A DNA stretch of 45,512 bases, taken from the NCBI RefSeq assembly GCF_004302915.1, contig NZ_QQBI01000026.1, forward strand, positions 1 to 45,512. Direction: 5' to 3'. Both the position numbers and the translations under genes were made by a program. The notes beneath the pieces are model-generated. The model was not told where the DNA came from and did no database searches. It worked only from the letters and a program-made list of their open reading frames with translations. Origin of the DNA: Komagataeibacter xylinus. GTDB taxonomy: Bacteria; Pseudomonadota; Alphaproteobacteria; Acetobacterales; Acetobacteraceae. This document shows, piece after piece, positions 1-7,509 of the stretch; the stretch's first letter is position 1, and the number at the start of each line of letters is the position of its first letter.

Positions 1-210
1 AAGCTTGGCTTATGATCGCTCATATCCGCAGAGTGCTGCGGAAAATCAATCAGGTCGCTTTTTGATTCAGACAGTTACACAAACGCCCGCGCCTGCCGCG
101 ACGACTGCCAGAACAAGCATATATTCACGAAACTTCATAAACGGAGCCTTGTACAAAATGGTTTCTACCTGAAACTTTACAGAAACATATGTCAGATTCC
201 GGTCAGAAAC

Positions 211-228
211 ATGACAATGCACTGTCAT
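211..228. promoter_or_regulatory. Dyad ATGACA-N6-TGTCAT, possible operator
   Basis: A perfect 6-bp inverted repeat (ATGACA, six bases, TGTCAT). It is preceded by two direct GTCAGA copies at 191-196 and 202-207. It lies in the AT-rich region upstream of the S24 repressor-like gene. Its role as a protein-binding site is inferred from symmetry only. Confidence 0.3.
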
Positions 229-343
229 CATTCCTGAATATAGTAATCAGAAGCTGAAAGCGTAGCGCATGCAGCACATGCCACCTGCCCTACAAACGCA
301 GGTGACCCCACTCCCCATGGTGGACAGCCCGCGATAATGGCAC

Positions 344-364
344 TATGTGACACATAAACACATA
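344..364. promoter_or_regulatory. Dyad TATGTG-N9-CACATA, candidate repressor operator
   Basis: A perfect 6-bp inverted repeat with a 9-bp spacer, about 90-110 bp before the small gene that overlaps the S24/HTH regulator. A possible -10 box (GATAAT, 333-338) sits just before it, so a bound protein could block the promoter. Half-sites about 1.5 helical turns apart fit a dimeric HTH repressor. Autoregulation by the downstream gene is an inference. Confidence 0.35.
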
Positions 365-453
365 CTATTACGAACTATACCCCTGAACCCGGCTGCATCC
401 CGCCGCCCGCGTTGCGGCAACGCTGCCGCCTGCCCGCAATGGTCCCTGCCGCA

Positions 454-672
454 ATGTGGAATGAACCATACCTTGAAACCTGCTGCCGCTCCGCCCTGCA
501 CCGGCTGAAGCTGAGTGGTGAAAACGGACGCCCGGCCGGCCTGCGCGATGACCCTTGCCTGCGCAGGCTCACGGGCATGGGACTGGCCCATGTGCACGGC
601 GGAACCCGCTTCACCATGACCGAGCAGGGGCAGGCCCGCCACCGGACCGAAATACTGAAACTGGCCCCATGA
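454..672 (+). CDS. Small winged-helix-like protein upstream of repressor
   Basis: About 72 residues from the ATG at 454. An in-frame TTG at 412 would add 14 residues; neither start has a clear ribosome binding site. The C-terminal half (LTGMGLAHVHGG, then RFTMTEQGQARH) looks like the strand-wing-helix end of a winged-helix domain, as in MarR/PadR-type regulators where 'LTEAGRA' follows the wing. The stop codon overlaps the next start (ATGA at 669-672), so the two are probably translationally coupled. No precise function is recognised. It could be a small DNA-binding partner of the repressor-like protein. Confidence 0.55.
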   Translation: MWNEPYLETCCRSALHRLKLSGENGRPAGLRDDPCLRRLTGMGLAHVHGGTRFTMTEQGQARHRTEILKLAP

Positions 673-1340
673 TCACCCATGCCGACATCTGGCGCGCAAT
701 CGACCGCCTGGCCTCCGAGCGCGGACTGACCCCTTCAGGCCTTGCGCGGGCGGCTGGGCTGGACAGCACCACCTTCAACCCCTCCAAGCGGATCACCCCC
801 TCGGGCCGCCCGCGCTGGCCGGGCACCGAAAGCCTTGCCCGCACGCTCAGCGCCACGGGCATATCCTTCGAGGGGTTCAGCCGCCTGCTCGCGGGCCACG
901 GCGACCCCGAGGCGGCCGGCAAGGTGCATCATTCCCACCTCAAGATCGCCCCGTTCTCGCAACTCGCCCATCCCGAGCTCTTTGATGAAACCGGCCTGCC
1001 CGAGGGCGAACGGTGGGAGCAGTGGGATTTTCATGGCATGGCCGACCACCACTCCTATGCCGTGCATGTTGATTGCGATTCAATGGAGCCGATCTTCCGC
1101 CGCAATGGCACGCTGATCATCTCGCCCACGGCGGCCATACGCGTGGGCGACCGCGTGCTGCTCCATACCGCGCAGGGCATGGCCTGCTGCGGGCATGTGG
1201 TCGAGCGCTGGCATGACGCCCCCATAACTGCCCCGCTGCATGAGCTTGTGCGCATCCGTGGCCTTGGCGCCATTGATGGCCAGGAAATCATTCTCGATGG
1301 CACCACGCGCATCCATCGCATCACGATGGCGTGCATGTAG
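669..1340 (+). CDS. S24/LexA-like HTH regulator, probably non-cleaving
   Basis: A 223-residue protein. The N-terminal 70 residues (IWRAIDRLASERGLTPSGLA, then LDSTTFNPSKR) are an HTH domain typical of alphaproteobacterial phage-repressor-like regulators. Residues about 120-220 form an S24 peptidase-like domain with the nucleophile motif DSMEP (Ser138) and the strand GDRVLLHT. At the position where family members carry the catalytic Lys (usually GEVxAK) this protein reads GMACCGH, with no Lys nearby. An Ala-Gly dipeptide at 83-84, where cleavage would be expected, is present. I infer a DNA-binding repressor that probably does not self-cleave. The start at 669 overlaps the preceding stop by ATGA; an upstream in-frame start at 555 would run through that gene and is unlikely. 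Confidence 0.85.
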   Translation: MITHADIWRAIDRLASERGLTPSGLARAAGLDSTTFNPSKRITPSGRPRWPGTESLARTLSATGISFEGFSRLLAGHGDPEAAGKVHHSHLKIAPFSQLAHPELFDETGLPEGERWEQWDFHGMADHHSYAVHVDCDSMEPIFRRNGTLIISPTAAIRVGDRVLLHTAQGMACCGHVVERWHDAPITAPLHELVRIRGLGAIDGQEIILDGTTRIHRITMACM

Positions 1341-1428
1341 GCAGCCGCGCGGTCCCGCCCCGATATTTTCCTGCCCGGCATGACAGGTAGCGGCTGACTT
1401 TCATGCAAATTTACACTATGTCTCGCCC

Positions 1429-3234
1429 ATGACCGACACGCCCCTCTCCCTGATCCGCAATTTCTCGATCATCGCGCATATCGACCATGGCAAATCGACC
1501 CTGGCCGACCGCCTGATCCAGGCCTGCGGCGCGCTGACCCAGCGGGAAATGACCAATCAGGTTCTGGACAACATGGATCTGGAACGTGAACGCGGCATCA
1601 CCATCAAGGCGCAGACCGTCCGCCTGACCTACCCGGCGGAAGATGGCAAGACCTACGTGCTCAACCTCATGGACACGCCGGGCCATGTCGACTTCGCCTA
1701 TGAAGTCAGCCGCTCGCTGGCCGCGTGCGAAGGCTCGCTGCTTGTCGTCGATGCATCGCAGGGGGTGGAAGCGCAGACGCTGGCCAATGTGTATCAGGCC
1801 ATCGACGCCAACCACGAGATCGTGCCGGTGCTCAACAAGGTCGACCTGCCCGCCGCCGACTGTCCGCGCGTCAAGGAGCAGATCGAGGAAGTTGTAGGCA
1901 TTGACGCCGAGGACGCCGTCGAGGTCTCGGCCAAGACCGGACTCAACATCGAGGCCGTGCTTGAAGCCCTCGTCAAGCGCCTGCCGCCGCCCACGGGTGA
2001 TGCCGAAGCTCCGCTCAAGGCCCTGCTGGTCGATAGCTGGTACGACCCGTACCTGGGCGTGATCACGCTGGTGCGCGTGAAGGAAGGCCGGCTCAAGCGC
2101 GGCATGCGCATCCGCATGATGTCGTCCGGCGTGGTGCACCTTGTGGACCAGGTGGGCGTGTTCGCCCCGCGCATGACCAACGTGGCCGAGCTTGGCCCGG
2201 GCGAGATCGGCTACATCAACGCCGCCATCAAGACCGTGGCCGACACCAATGTGGGCGACACCATTACCGATGACCGCCGCCCCGCCGAGACCCCGCTGGC
2301 AGGCTTCAAGCCCTCCATCCCGGTGGTGTGGTGCGGCATGTACCCCATCGTGGCCGATGATTTTGAAAAGCTGCGCGACAGCCTGGCCAAGCTGCGGCTC
2401 AATGATGCCTCCTTCCACTACGAGGCCGAGACGTCCGCCGCCCTGGGCTTCGGCTTCCGCTGCGGGTTCCTTGGGCTGCTGCATCTCGAGATCATCCAGG
2501 AGCGGCTGAGCCGCGAATTCGACCTTGACCTGATCGCGACCGCGCCTTCGGTGGTCTACAAGATGCAGTTGACCAATGGCGAGACGGCGGAACTGCACAA
2601 CCCCGCCGACATGCCCGACCTGTCGCTGATCGAGAAGATCGAGGAGCCGTGGATCAAGGCCACCATCATGGTGCCCGATGAATATCTGGGGGCCGTGCTG
2701 ACCCTGTGCAGCGAACGCCGCGGCGTGCAGGAAGACCTGACCTACGTGGGCAACCGCGCCATGGCGGTTTACCGCCTGCCGCTCAACGAGGTGGTGTTCG
2801 ACTTCTATGACCGGCTGAAATCCGTCACCCGCGGCTATGCCAGCTTCGACTACCAGATGGATGGCTACGAGGAGAGCGACCTCGTGCGCATTTCCATCCT
2901 CGTCAACCAGGAGCCGGTGGATGCGCTGTCCTTCATCGCCCACCGCTCCGCCGCCGAGACGCGCGGGCGCTCCATCTGCGCCAAGCTCAAGGAACTGATC
3001 CCGCGCCAGCTGTTCAAGATCGCGGTGCAGGCCGCCATTGGCAGCCGCATCATCGCGCGCGAGACCATTGGCGCCATGTCGAAGGACGTGACCGCCAAAT
3101 GCTATGGCGGTGACATCTCGCGCAAGCGCAAGCTTTTGGAAAAGCAGAAGGAAGGCAAGAAGCGCATGCGGCAGTTCGGCAAGGTCGAGATCCCGCAGAG
3201 CGCCTTCCTCGCAGCACTCAAGATGGACCAGTAA
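1429..3234 (+). CDS. lepA: Elongation factor 4 (LepA), ribosome back-translocating GTPase
   Basis: A 601-residue translational GTPase, the usual LepA length. The P-loop AHIDHGKST is at about residue 16, the G2/switch I region [12 protein letters not shown] follows, G3 is DTPGHVDF, G4 is NKVDLP and G5 is SAKTG. The C-terminus has the LepA-specific domain ([17 protein letters not shown], about residues 560-580) that contacts the tRNA. LepA acts on stalled or mistranslocated ribosomes, in the cytoplasm and at the membrane. The ATG at 1429 gives [21 protein letters not shown], matching family N-termini. An intergenic gap of 88 bp separates it from the S24 gene, and a strong terminator follows, so it is likely monocistronic. 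Confidence 0.97.
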   Translation: MTDTPLSLIRNFSIIAHIDHGKSTLADRLIQACGALTQREMTNQVLDNMDLERERGITIKAQTVRLTYPAEDGKTYVLNLMDTPGHVDFAYEVSRSLAACEGSLLVVDASQGVEAQTLANVYQAIDANHEIVPVLNKVDLPAADCPRVKEQIEEVVGIDAEDAVEVSAKTGLNIEAVLEALVKRLPPPTGDAEAPLKALLVDSWYDPYLGVITLVRVKEGRLKRGMRIRMMSSGVVHLVDQVGVFAPRMTNVAELGPGEIGYINAAIKTVADTNVGDTITDDRRPAETPLAGFKPSIPVVWCGMYPIVADDFEKLRDSLAKLRLNDASFHYEAETSAALGFGFRCGFLGLLHLEIIQERLSREFDLDLIATAPSVVYKMQLTNGETAELHNPADMPDLSLIEKIEEPWIKATIMVPDEYLGAVLTLCSERRGVQEDLTYVGNRAMAVYRLPLNEVVFDFYDRLKSVTRGYASFDYQMDGYEESDLVRISILVNQEPVDALSFIAHRSAAETRGRSICAKLKELIPRQLFKIAVQAAIGSRIIARETIGAMSKDVTAKCYGGDISRKRKLLEKQKEGKKRMRQFGKVEIPQSAFLAALKMDQ

Positions 3235-3240
3235 CCCCTG

Positions 3241-3294
3241 CCCCAACCGCCTGCCGGGCCGAATTGCGGCAGGCGGTCGGGGCATGCCGTTTTT
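3241..3294 (+). terminator. Rho-independent terminator after lepA
   Basis: A stem CCGCCTGCCG/CGGCAGGCGG (3247-3256 with 3267-3276), extended by outer CCCC/GGGG pairs, and a T5 run at 3290-3294. It starts 6 bp after the lepA stop codon. Confidence 0.75.
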
Positions 3295-3379
3295 CGCTTG
3301 CGCGGACGGAATTTGGTGATATGTTCCGCACCCATCGGATACCGCCACCCCACGGGCGTGGCCAGACTTCGATACGGCT

Positions 3380-3470
3380 GGAGAGATGGCCGAGCGGCTT
3401 AAGGCGCACGCTTGGAAAGCGTGTGTACGTTAATAGCGTACCGTGGGTTCGAATCCCACTCTCTCCGCCA
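3380..3470 (+). tRNA. tRNA-Ser (GGA)
   Basis: A 91-nt class II tRNA. The acceptor stem is GGAGAGA/TCTCTCC, the anticodon stem CACGC/GCGTG with loop TTGGAAA (anticodon GGA at 3414-3416), a long variable arm is present, the T-loop is GGTTCGAATCC and CCA is encoded (3468-3470). It decodes UCC/UCU. Confidence 0.97.
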
Positions 3471-4035
3471 TATTGTGATTCCCCCTGATTAAATCAGTCA
3501 GCTTTCTACGCGCGACATGATCTCGTGTCGCAGGCGCTGACATGCGAATTCCTGTTCCTGTATTATCGGGGCGGTTTCCGGCATTGCGCCACCAACCGGC
3601 AGGCCCGTGCCCTCTGACCACGCGGATCAGAAAGCGTGATGCGACAATTAATTCTATCATTTTACAGTAACAGAACATTACAAACGGTCAAATACTGAGA
3701 ATTTTGATATTCAATATAAATAATAGATGATAGTATATCAGTATTATTAAAATACGATATTCTCCTGCCCATGCTTCTCTCCTTTCCCTTACTGACCGGA
3801 AAAGGGCTTTTCAGGCGCGCATGCGTTGTCGTTGCGTCAATCCGCATGATCACATCGTAACAAAGAGTGACTGTCGCTTATCGACGGATTATTTTATTCC
3901 AGATAGCATGCCCCTTTGCAGGTCACGGGAATGCCATGATTCCGTCATGGCACGACAAAACAGCTTGCGGAATATCCGGTCTGGCGCGTATCAGGCGCGA
4001 CTACAGGCATTGCGCTCAGGGAAGTACGAAGATCA
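3471..4035. other. Gene-free AT-rich gap after tRNA-Ser
   Basis: About 565 bp with no supported gene. The part from roughly 3645 to 3770 is strikingly AT-rich compared with the rest of the window and has many stop codons in all frames. Short open frames at 3821-4054 and 3867-4076 overlap each other, lack recognisable motifs and are not called. Sitting directly 3' of a tRNA, this could be the scar of a lost integrated element, but no integrase, attachment repeat or transposase remnant is visible. Confidence 0.5.
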
Positions 4036-4860
4036 TTGGAAAAGAGTGCGTTAAACGAAAAACCCGGTTCAAGTGAAGGCCGGGTTGCCGTTGTTACGGG
4101 GGCAACGGGCGGTATCGGGCAGGCTCTCGTCCGTCGCATGCGCGCGCGGGGATACACCATCATCATCCTGTCACGCCAGGCACGGGCCGCAAGCCCCGGC
4201 GTCAACACCGTCATGTGTGACCTGACCGATATCAAGAGCATAAAGCAGGCCACAGCCGACATTGCCACCCATACGCCAAGGGTGGATGTGCTGGTACACT
4301 GCGCGGGCGTGATTACGCCGCAGGCCGTGGGCAAACTCGACAGCGCCACGATTGCCAGCCAGATTGCCGTTGACCTGACCGCGCCGATCGAACTGACCAA
4401 TGCCCTGCTGCCCCTCATGGGCCGTGGGGGGCATATTGTTTTCGTCAATTCCATGGCGGCCGCTTTTCCGCTTGCGGGCAGCAGCGTCTATACAGCGGCC
4501 AAATTCGGCCTGCGCGGGTTTGCGCGCGCGCTCGAGCAGGAGCTGCGGCCCCGGCGCATACAGGTTTCCTCCATCTATCCCGCCAGCGTCAATACCTCCA
4601 TGCTCAGCCAAGAAATGGCGGCGGGCGGCTCGATATACAACTTCATCGACCCCCCGCAGGAACCTGATGTCACGGCAGGGCGCATCCTTGAATGCTGCGA
4701 GCGCGGCAGCCGCGAGATCTTCAGTTCCGTGTTCGACAAGCTGTTCACCCATGCCTGCCTCACCTCCATGCGGCTGCTCAACCTGAGCCTGCCCATCATG
4801 AAACTGCTCGGGCGCAGGGGCTACCGCCGCTACCAGCGCGGCCTCCCCCCCCGGCCCTGA
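4036..4860 (+). CDS. Short-chain dehydrogenase/reductase (SDR)
   Basis: A 274-residue classical SDR. The cofactor-binding motif TGATGGIGQ is near residue 22, the central HCAGV replaces NNAG, and the catalytic triad is Ser in VNSMAA plus YTAAK (Tyr and Lys), followed by YPASVNTSM. It should oxidise or reduce an alcohol/ketone with NAD(P)(H); the substrate is unknown. The call starts at a TTG (4036) with AGGGAAG about 12 nt upstream; the Rossmann motif leaves no room for a much later start. The C-terminal tail (about residues 225-274) is longer than the minimal SDR fold. It converges with the deaminase gene, sharing a hairpin at the stops. Confidence 0.85.
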   Translation: MEKSALNEKPGSSEGRVAVVTGATGGIGQALVRRMRARGYTIIILSRQARAASPGVNTVMCDLTDIKSIKQATADIATHTPRVDVLVHCAGVITPQAVGKLDSATIASQIAVDLTAPIELTNALLPLMGRGGHIVFVNSMAAAFPLAGSSVYTAAKFGLRGFARALEQELRPRRIQVSSIYPASVNTSMLSQEMAAGGSIYNFIDPPQEPDVTAGRILECCERGSREIFSSVFDKLFTHACLTSMRLLNLSLPIMKLLGRRGYRRYQRGLPPRP

Positions 4861-4876
4861 GCCACGGCAGGGCCGG
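4851..4876. terminator. Shared hairpin between convergent genes
   Basis: A stem CCGGCCCTG/CAGGGCCGG (9 bp, 8-nt loop) that contains the SDR stop codon (4858-4860) and ends 2 bp before the stop of the opposing deaminase gene. It is a candidate bidirectional terminator, although there is no strong T-run on either side. Confidence 0.5.
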
Positions 4877-4878
4877 GT

Positions 4879-6246
4879 TCAGGCCTTTTGCAGCAGTTCG
4901 CGCGCCAGTTCATTATGCCGGCGGGCCAGGCGTGCGGGGTCATGTTCGGTAAACTGCCCGCCCCGGACCAGCACGCGCCCGTTGACAATGGTGCAGGCCA
5001 CCCGGCGGGGCGTGCAGAACACAAGGGCCGCCACCGGGTCGGCCTGCGCGCCGGCATGGTCGATGCCGCGCAGGTCAAACGCCACGATATCCGCCGCCAT
5101 GCCCGGCGCGAGATGGCCAATATCGTCACGTCCCAGCACGGCCGCCCCACCGCGCGTGGCCAGTTCCAGCACTTCGCGCGCCTGCATCATGGGCTGGCCA
5201 TCGGGCGTATCCAGCAGGCGGCCAAGCAGCATGGCCTGCCGGGCCTCGCCCAGCATGTGGCTGCCATCGTTCGAGGCCGAGCCATCCACCCCCAGCCCCA
5301 CCCGCATGCCCGCCGCCGCCATGCGCCGCACGGGAGCAATGCCAGAGCCAAGGCGCATGTTGGAGCACGGGCAATGCGCCATGCCGGTATGGGTGGCGCC
5401 AAAACGGTGAATGCCCGCATCATCAAGCCGCACGCAGTGCGCATGCCATACATCGGGGCCGATCCAGCCGGTATCCTCGGCGTATTCGGCGGGCGTCATG
5501 TTGAATTTTTCGCGGCTATAGGCGATGTCGCTGGCGTTTTCGGCCAGATGGGTGTGCAGCATGGTGCCGGTGGCGCGCGCCAGGGCGGCGGCATTGCGCA
5601 TGAGGTCGCGGCTGACCGAAAACGGCGAGCAAGGCGCCACCGCAATGCGCTGCATGGCCAGCGGTTCAGGGTCATGATAGGCCGCGATCACGCGCTGGGT
5701 GTCGGCCAGGATGGCATCCTCATCCTCCACCACGCTGTCTGGCGGCAGGCCGCCCTTGCTTTCGCCCACGCTCATGGCACCCCGGGCGGCGTGAAAGCGC
5801 AGGCCCATCTGCCGTGCCGCCTCGATCTCGTCATCCAGCCGCGCGCCATTGGGGAACAGATACAGGTGATCGCTGCTTGTGGTGCAGCCTGACCACAGCA
5901 GCTCGGTCATGGCCGTGCAGGCGGAAACGCGGATCATCTCCGGCGTCAGCCCCGCCCAGATGGGGTAGAGCGCCTGCAGCCACCCGAACAATGAGGCATC
6001 CTGTGCTGCGGGAATGACGCGGGTCAGCGTCTGGTACATGTGGTGATGGGTGTTGACCATGCCGGGCATGACCACGTGGCCGGTCATGTCCATGACCTCA
6101 TCGGCGGCGGGCAGCGGGTCAGCGGGCGTGCCGATGGCGGCTACCTGCCTGTCACGCACCAGCACCCAGCCACCTTCGATCTCGCGCCGCGCGGCATCCA
6201 TCGTCACGAGACGCAATGCATTCTTGAGCAAAAGGGTACGCGCCAT
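4879..6246 (-). CDS. 8-oxoguanine deaminase-like amidohydrolase
   Basis: A 455-residue metal-dependent amidohydrolase of the guanine/8-oxoguanine/chlorohydrolase group. The metal motif is NTHHHMYQTLTR (His67-69), with further metal or active-site residues in LHTHLAEN, WHAHCV and the Asp in GVDGSASND. The sequence between (FPNGARLDDEI, then ARGAMSVGESKGGLPPD) resembles the 8-oxoguanine deaminase subgroup, which converts 8-oxoguanine to urate plus ammonia in purine salvage or damage clearance. Substrate assignment within this superfamily is tentative. The start at 6246 (MARTLLLKN) was preferred over in-frame starts upstream at 6279 and 6318, which add a non-conserved Trp-rich leader. It is divergent from the DsbA-fold gene. 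Confidence 0.85.
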   Translation of the reverse strand: MARTLLLKNALRLVTMDAARREIEGGWVLVRDRQVAAIGTPADPLPAADEVMDMTGHVVMPGMVNTHHHMYQTLTRVIPAAQDASLFGWLQALYPIWAGLTPEMIRVSACTAMTELLWSGCTTSSDHLYLFPNGARLDDEIEAARQMGLRFHAARGAMSVGESKGGLPPDSVVEDEDAILADTQRVIAAYHDPEPLAMQRIAVAPCSPFSVSRDLMRNAAALARATGTMLHTHLAENASDIAYSREKFNMTPAEYAEDTGWIGPDVWHAHCVRLDDAGIHRFGATHTGMAHCPCSNMRLGSGIAPVRRMAAAGMRVGLGVDGSASNDGSHMLGEARQAMLLGRLLDTPDGQPMMQAREVLELATRGGAAVLGRDDIGHLAPGMAADIVAFDLRGIDHAGAQADPVAALVFCTPRRVACTIVNGRVLVRGGQFTEHDPARLARRHNELARELLQKA

Positions 6247-6330
6247 GGGCCACCACCATACAGAAACGGGAAAACGCATGCTTATGCCGCATTTTGCGTG
6301 CCATGCCCATGGAACCACGCGAACGGGTAT

Positions 6331-6351
6331 GGTTTCTAGAATTCTGAAACC
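6331..6351. promoter_or_regulatory. Dyad GGTTTC-N9-GAAACC between divergent genes
   Basis: A 6-bp inverted repeat around a palindromic core AGAATTCT (6338-6345), centred between the divergent deaminase and DsbA-fold genes and ending 32 bp before the latter's start. Good symmetry suggests an operator controlling one or both genes; the regulator is unknown. Confidence 0.4.
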
Positions 6352-6383
6352 GGCCTGCCCCCAACCCTGAAGGAGTTACCAAC

Positions 6384-6947
6384 ATGGCAGCACCCGCCGA
6401 TACCCTGCATGTCGACCCGCTCGTATGGGGCCATGGCCCAAAAATATTCGAGGCGTTTTTAGAGCCGACCTGCCCGTTTTCCGTCCGGGCCTTCAGCAAG
6501 CTGCCCGAATTGCTGGATGCTGCGGGACCGGAGCGCATCACCATCAAGATCCGCCTCCAGTCGCAGCCGTGGCATATGTTCTCGGGCGTGATCGTGCGCT
6601 GCATCCTTGCTGCCGCAACCCTGCCCGACGGGCGGGACGCCGCCCGTGCCGTCATGGCGGCCGTGGGCGCGCACCGTGAGGAATTCGAGTTCACCGACCA
6701 TTGCGCCGGACCGAACATGGATGCGACCCCCAACGACATCATCCGCCGGATCGAAAGTTATAGCGGGCTGAAACTCGCCGCGGCCTTTGCCGTGCCCGCC
6801 CTGCAGAAAGCCATCAAGTGGCAGTGCAGATATTCGCGCCAGAACGGCATTCACGTCTCGCCCACCTTCATGGTCGATGGCCTGATCGACCCCGCCATCA
6901 GCAGCGGCGATACGGTGGCGCAATGGATGGCGCGTATTTTTGCCTGA
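6384..6947 (+). CDS. DsbA/thioredoxin-fold protein with CPFS active site
   Basis: A 187-residue cytoplasmic protein without a signal peptide. The N-terminal strand FEAFLEPTCPFSVRAF has a Cys-Pro-Phe-Ser motif in place of CxxC, and VSPTFMVDG supplies the cis-Pro loop (about residue 160), both hallmarks of the DsbA/GST-kappa fold. With a single active-site Cys it is more likely a monothiol, glutathione-linked or isomerase-like enzyme than a disulfide oxidase. AAGGAG precedes the ATG. It is divergent from the deaminase gene and followed by a degraded repeat copy. The substrate is unknown. Confidence 0.8.
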   Translation: MAAPADTLHVDPLVWGHGPKIFEAFLEPTCPFSVRAFSKLPELLDAAGPERITIKIRLQSQPWHMFSGVIVRCILAAATLPDGRDAARAVMAAVGAHREEFEFTDHCAGPNMDATPNDIIRRIESYSGLKLAAAFAVPALQKAIKWQCRYSRQNGIHVSPTFMVDGLIDPAISSGDTVAQWMARIFA

Positions 6948-6971
6948 CCGGCCATAAAGGGCAAAAGACCC

Positions 6972-7034
6972 GGCACGCTGCCTTCATTTTTAAAAAAGGC
7001 AGCGTTTCTTCAAAGTTTTAGAAAAACGCTTCAC
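6972..7034. repeat. Dispersed two-hairpin repeat, copy A (degenerate)
   Basis: The GC-arm is CGCTGCC (6976-6982) paired with GGCAGCG (6998-7004). It differs from other copies (GCCGCC/GGCGGC) by a matched C-to-T and G-to-A pair, so the stem is kept. The second arm and terminal repeats are decayed (GCGTTTCTTC region, then CGCTTCACC). It lies between the convergent DsbA-fold gene and tRNA-Thr. Confidence 0.6.
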
Positions 7035-7101
7035 CCACACATGCCGGACCGATGTGACGGGTTTGACAGGCCAGGCGAATCGGACAGCAACAGAACACCA
7101 A

Positions 7102-7115
7102 GGAAACATGTTTCC
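7102..7115. other. Perfect 14-bp palindrome
   Basis: GGAAACATGTTTCC reads identically on both strands. It stands between the decayed repeat and the tRNA-Thr terminator, where no promoter is required by the neighbours, so its role is unclear. Confidence 0.35.
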
Positions 7116-7152
7116 CTGATTTGTTGTTGAATTGTTGTTGCTATCAGCCCCA

Positions 7153-7185
7153 AAAAATCGCCGTGGCGGTTTATCCGCGATTTTT
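7153..7185 (-). terminator. Terminator for tRNA-Thr
   Basis: A stem AAAAATCGC/GCGATTTTT (7153-7161 with 7177-7185) with an inner CGG/CCG pairing in the loop. On the minus strand the second arm runs into a T6 tract, just after the tRNA-Thr 3' end. Confidence 0.65.
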
Positions 7186-7196
7186 GTAGGCAATCA

Positions 7197-7271
7197 TGGT
7201 GCCGGGTGAGGGATTTGAACCCCCGGCCTTCGGTTTACAAAACCGCTGCACTACCACTGTGCTAACCCGGC
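7197..7271 (-). tRNA. tRNA-Thr (TGT)
   Basis: On the minus strand: acceptor stem GCCGGGT/ACCCGGC, D-arm TAGCACAGTGGTAGTGCA, anticodon TGT (ACA at 7237-7239 on the plus strand) in loop TTTGTAA, T-arm GGGGGTTCAAATCCC, discriminator A and encoded CCA (7197-7199). Total 75 nt. It decodes ACA. Confidence 0.96.
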
Positions 7272-7394
7272 ATTATAGCATTCCTGCCATGCTGTTCCCC
7301 CTTTTTGCCGAAATGGCCTGCACGGTCAAGCAGGGATTCGCAGGGCTGGCGACTGCACGAAAAACCCAAACGGAAAACGGCACGCAGACAGAAG

Positions 7395-7473
7395 AAAGTT
7401 TTTGGTGAAGCTTTTTTCAAAAAGCTTCAAGCAACGCCGCCTTTTTGAAAAAAGGCGGCACCCAAAAACTTTT
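7395..7473. repeat. Dispersed two-hairpin repeat, copy B (complete, inverted)
   Basis: Terminal inverted repeats AAAGTTTTTGG (7395-7405) and CCAAAAACTTT (7462-7472) enclose, in this order, the AT-arm (GAAGCTTTTTT...AAAAGCTTC) and the GC-arm (GCCGCCTTTTT...AAAGGCGGC). The arm order is reversed relative to copies E, F, H and I. It lies just past the 3' end of the AsmA-family gene. Confidence 0.85.
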
Positions 7474-7509
7474 ATCATTTAATATCAATTATTTAATTAG
7501 ACGCAATCC

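Larger units (their letters stand above)
1..453. other. Upstream region with possible truncated gene end
   Basis: No complete gene is supported here. Two forward frames are open from the left edge: one runs to a TGA at 170-172 (about 56 codons, ending in residues LYKMVST), the other to a TGA at 63-65. Either could be the 3' end of a gene cut by the window edge, but neither carries a recognisable motif. From about 173 to 411 the DNA is comparatively AT-rich and holds two dyads, listed separately, consistent with a control region for the genes starting near 454. Confidence 0.4.

Noticed and set aside
1411-3348. 645-codon open frame antisense to lepA
   Set aside because: It mirrors lepA codon structure (GC-rich third positions), has His/Gly/Asp-rich nonsense composition and no motif; lepA is certain.
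3430-3678. 82-codon frame overlapping tRNA-Ser
   Set aside because: Overlaps the tRNA and reads its T-arm as the familiar spurious motif GFEPTV; not a protein.
7196-7408. Frame over tRNA-Thr beginning MVPGEGFEPPAFG
   Set aside because: Translation of a tRNA complement; a well-known false protein.
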